From the NCBI GenBank assembly GCA_963722715.1, contig CAVROA010000010.1:8369-72368 (forward strand): a stretch of DNA of 64,000 bases, written 5' to 3'. A model generated the notes under the pieces. The model was not told where the DNA came from and searched no databases. It saw nothing but the letters and a program-made list of their open reading frames with translations. A program made the translations under genes and the position numbers. Of the stretch, positions 60,217 to 64,000 are shown in pieces; the stretch's first letter is position 1, and every line of letters starts with the position of its first letter. The DNA is from DASQGA01 sp963722715. GTDB lineage: Bacteria; Actinomycetota; Thermoleophilia; Gaiellales; Gaiellaceae.

Positions 60217-60765
60217 ATGAAGGCTTTGATCATCGTGGACATGCTGAACGACTTCGTCGACGGCCAGCTCGCGAACCCGCGGGCGCAGGCGATCGTGGAG
60301 CCTCTCTCGCGGCTCCTCGCGCATGCCCGGAAGAACAATTGGGTCGTCGTCTTCTCGAACGACGCGCACCACCCCGACGACCCCGAGCTGAAGGTCTGGG
60401 GAGAGCACGCCATGGAGGGCACCCCCGGGGCGCAGGTGATCCCGGCGCTCGAGCCCCTCGCGGGAGAGATCATCTCTCCGAAGCGTGCCTATGGAGCCTT
60501 CGAGGGCACCGGCCTCGACGAGCAGCTTCGCGAGCTCGGCGTGGACGAGGTCGTCATCGCCGGGCAGCACACGCACATCTGCGTGCGCCATTCCTCGTAC
60601 GAGGCACTCATCCGGGGCTACGAGATCACGGTGCCCAGCGATGCCGTCGCCGCGTTCGAAGGCGTCGACGAGGAGCAGGCGCTCGAGTACCTCGTAGGGA
60701 CTTACGCCGCCCGCATCACGACCGTCGACGAGCTCGTCGAGAACCTAGTTCCGGCTCAGGCGTAA
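60217..60765 (+). CDS. Nicotinamidase-like cysteine hydrolase
   Basis: 182 residues from the ATG with a GGGAGG Shine-Dalgarno. Isochorismatase fold with Asp8 (IIVDMLNDF), Lys89 (SPKRAYGAF) and the nucleophile Cys122 (HTHICVRHS); metal-site residues in SNDAHHPDD and GTPGAQV match nicotinamidases. It converts nicotinamide to nicotinate for NAD salvage. Divergent from nrtR and followed by a transporter of the niacin type, so salvage of nicotinamide/nicotinate is a coherent pathway here. Confidence 0.9.
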   Translation: MKALIIVDMLNDFVDGQLANPRAQAIVEPLSRLLAHARKNNWVVVFSNDAHHPDDPELKVWGEHAMEGTPGAQVIPALEPLAGEIISPKRAYGAFEGTGLDEQLRELGVDEVVIAGQHTHICVRHSSYEALIRGYEITVPSDAVAAFEGVDEEQALEYLVGTYAARITTVDELVENLVPAQA

Positions 60766-60774
60766 CAAGCCCCC

Positions 60775-62107
60775 ATGACAGTCGTAGCGGCCCCTCCCCG
60801 GACGCGAGACCGTCCAGGTCGAGGACGTCCTCCGCGAGGGCGGGTTCACGCGCTTCCATCGCCGTGCGGTCGTCGTCACCGGAGTCGCGTGGACGTTCGT
60901 CGCCATGGAGATCCTGCTCGTCGGCTTCACGCTGCCGGTCTTCGGCGCCGAATGGGGGCTCTCGAGCACCTGGCTCGGGTGGATCGGCGCCTCGGCGCTC
61001 GCGGGATCCCTCGTCGGCAGCGTGATCCTCGGCCGCGCGGCCGACCGGATCGGCCGGCGCCGAATCTTCCAGGCCTCGATTCTCTGGTACGCGGCCTTCA
61101 CGGCGCTGACGGCGCTCTCCTGGGGCCCTGCGTCGGTCTTCGGTTTTCGGTTTCTCGCTGGGATCGGGCTCGGCGGAATGCTCGTCGTCGACCCGTCGAT
61201 CCTTGCGGAGTACCTGCCGCCACAGCGGCGCGGTCGCTTCCTGGCCTTCCTCGACTTCTTCTGGCCCTTCGGCCTCCTGCTCGCGGTCGGCCTCTCCTGG
61301 GTCTTCCTCGACCAGCTCGGGAACGAGTGGAGGTGGCTCTTCGTCGCCGCCGCCTTCCCGGCGCTCTTCGCCTATGTGATTCGCCGCACACTGCCGGAAA
61401 GCCCCTACTACTTGGCTCGACAGGGGCGCATGACCGAGGCCGCGACCGTTCTCGGCGAGATCACCGGCAACGACGTGAAGGCGGAGTCTCTCGAGGCGCC
61501 GGTCGAGCAACGCTCGTCGGTGCGCGAGCTCGTCGGGGCATCGCTACGCAAGCCCTCGGCGGTGATCGTGCTCGTCTGGATCGCGCTCAACATCTCCTAC
61601 TACGGCCTCTTCATCTGGTTGCCCGGCGTGCTCGCGAGCGAGGGGGCCTTCGACCTGAACGTGTACGTGCTGCTCGCGCTCGTCGCGCTCGCCCAGTTCC
61701 CCGGCTACGCGGCCGCGATCTGGCTCGTCGAGGCCTGGGGGCGAAAGCCCACGCTGGCGACCTTCCTCGTCCTCGGCGGGGCGAGCGCCCTCACGTTCGC
61801 CGTCGCGGACTCGACCGCGGTCTACGTCGCCGCGCTCTTCTTCGTCGGCTTCTTCAACCTTGGCGCCTGGGGCGCTGTCTATCCGTACACCTCCGAGCTG
61901 TTCCCGACGCGGCTCCGCTCGAGCGCATTCGGGATGGTGGAAGGCGTCGGCAAGGGCGCCGCGATCGGCGGCCCCTACCTCTTCGGGTACCTGATCGACG
62001 CGACTGGCTCCACCACCTGGTCCCTCGTCTTCGTCGCCGCCGTCATGGTCGCGGGGGGTCTTGTGACGTTGCTGGGGCGCGAGACCCGGGGAGTGCAGCT
62101 CGCCTGA
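60775..62107 (+). CDS. NiaP-like MFS transporter with a +1 frameshift near the N-terminus
   Basis: The intact frame from Met at 60905 gives 400 residues, twelve-helix sugar-porter-like MFS with GRAADRIGRRRIF and RRGRFLAFLDFFWPFG and LFPTRLRSSAFGM. In the same frame upstream lies VQVEDVLREGGFTRFHRRAVV, the normal NiaP/SV2-like N-terminus, but no start codon; a TAG stands at 60785. The ATG at 60775 reads MTVVAAPPRTRD in the other frame and joins if one extra base between 60788 and 60811 is removed (443 residues). The neighbour pncA-type gene and NrtR point to nicotinate uptake. Confidence 0.8.
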
Positions 62108-62125
62108 GGCGTGCGAGGAGGCCGG

Positions 62126-62131
62126 TACGCT
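62126..62131 (+). promoter_or_regulatory. Candidate -10 box
   Basis: TACGCT ends 7 bases before the GTG at 62139, fitting the leaderless pattern. Confidence 0.4.
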
Positions 62132-62138
62132 TTCGGGC

Positions 62139-62570
62139 GTGCGGACCTGGGTCAACGCACGCCTGCTCGTGATCGCAGCGGCCGGCGCCTCGGCTGGGAT
62201 CCACATCGGCCTGACGCCTCGGCACTACGACGAGTCGCAGGCGATCGGAATCTCGTTCGTGCTCGCGGCGCTCGCGCTCGCGCTGACGGCCGCAGCTCTC
62301 GCGCTCTGGCCGGATGCTGCCTGGCCGGCGGCTGGGGGTGCGGCGCTCTTCGCCTCCCTGCTGGTTGCCTACGTCCTCTTCCGGGACGACCCGTTCGACG
62401 CGCTCTCCGCGACCACAAAGGCCGTGGAGGCGGCCGGTCTGGCGCTCTCGTTGTGGCTGCTCCGCATCAAGCCGGCAACCAGGCCCGGCGACCTCGCGCT
62501 TGCGTACTTCGGCTTCACGTTCGTCCTCGCGCTGACGATCGCCGTGGGCGGGCACGGCCACGGCCACTGA
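62139..62570 (+). CDS. Small membrane protein with a His-rich tail
   Basis: 143 residues from GTG, four to five hydrophobic segments (LLVIAAAGASAGIHIGL, ISFVLAALALALTAAALALW, AALFASLLVAYVLF, FGFTFVLALTIAV) ending in GGHGHGHGH, which could bind a metal ion. No family recognised. Confidence 0.65.
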   Translation: MRTWVNARLLVIAAAGASAGIHIGLTPRHYDESQAIGISFVLAALALALTAAALALWPDAAWPAAGGAALFASLLVAYVLFRDDPFDALSATTKAVEAAGLALSLWLLRIKPATRPGDLALAYFGFTFVLALTIAVGGHGHGH

Positions 62571-62605
62571 TCGTCCTCCGGGGGAATAGGAGGCGCAGCG
62601 CTGGC

Positions 62606-62611
62606 TAGGCT
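62606..62611 (+). promoter_or_regulatory. Candidate -10 box of the DUF255 gene
   Basis: TAGGCT ends 7 bases before the ATG at 62619, identical to the box before moaA. Confidence 0.45.
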
Positions 62612-62618
62612 GGAGCAC

Positions 62619-64000
<1,382 letters not shown>

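Overview
The window is one continuous stretch of a high-GC bacterial chromosome with very dense gene packing (many 1-4 base start/stop overlaps). A dnaK-grpE-dnaJ-hspR-clpB operon, an inositol-phosphate synthase beside a CDP-alcohol phosphotransferase, a CarH-type B12 photoreceptor, an NrtR regulator and lone multi-domain adenylate cyclases point to Actinomycetota, most likely the class Thermoleophilia (Gaiellales/Solirubrobacterales). That placement is inferred from gene content and not from a marker-gene tree. Both ends cut genes: clpB at the left edge and a YyaL/DUF255 thioredoxin-fold protein at the right edge.

Layout. 1-4.5 kb: heat-shock chaperone operon on the minus strand with a HAIR-like site upstream. 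4.5-8 kb: PLP decarboxylase with an EamA exporter, and moaA. 7.9-11.9 kb: a giant receptor combining Ser/Thr kinase, nucleotide cyclase, membrane segment, beta-propeller and solute-binding domain. 12-17 kb: phosphoinositide-lipid block (PAP2, CDP-alcohol phosphotransferase, inositol-phosphate synthase carrying two ribbon-helix-helix domains, GNAT, glycosyltransferase-PHP fusion). 17-22.9 kb: UDG-fold protein, membrane proteins, RNA methyltransferase, YjbQ, M3-like peptidase. 22.9-27.2 kb: P-loop GTPase, carbamate kinase, ornithine carbamoyltransferase, rhomboid, small zinc peptidase. 27-34.6 kb: multi-sensor histidine kinase, secreted proteins, AI-2E-family exporter, methyltransferase, MsrA. 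34.6-39 kb: HIRAN protein, SLATT protein, hydantoinase A and a frameshifted B subunit. 39-41.6 kb: SDR and DUF378 genes with a divergent CarH-type regulator and an 11-bp-phased operator. 41.7-53.9 kb: two RTX-type calcium-binding secreted proteins around a TIR-WD40 protein and a cyclic-nucleotide-binding protein, then a cyclase-AAA-TPR regulator and a DUF885 protein. 54-60 kb: ArsR/SRPBCC pair, tRNA-Ala, secreted metzincin, diguanylate cyclase, small membrane proteins. 59.5-62.1 kb: NAD salvage block (NrtR, nicotinamidase, NiaP-like transporter). 62-64 kb: small membrane protein and the partial DUF255 gene.

The most interesting points are: (1) an inositol-1-phosphate synthase fused in frame to a tandem ribbon-helix-helix DNA-binding module, with a 9+9 bp palindrome ending 9 bp before its start codon, which looks like a self-regulating enzyme; (2) the kinase-cyclase-propeller-binding-protein receptor; (3) three 11-bp direct repeats covering the promoter of a small membrane protein next to a CarH-like photoreceptor; (4) a 22-bp gap between divergent genes holding a shared, two-way -10 element; (5) a recurring TANNNT box 6-9 bases before start codons, suggesting leaderless transcripts. 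Three genes (hydantoinase B, the TIR-WD40 protein, the NiaP-like transporter) each carry one extra base that breaks the frame. All three shifts go the same way, so sequencing error must be excluded before they are called pseudogenes.
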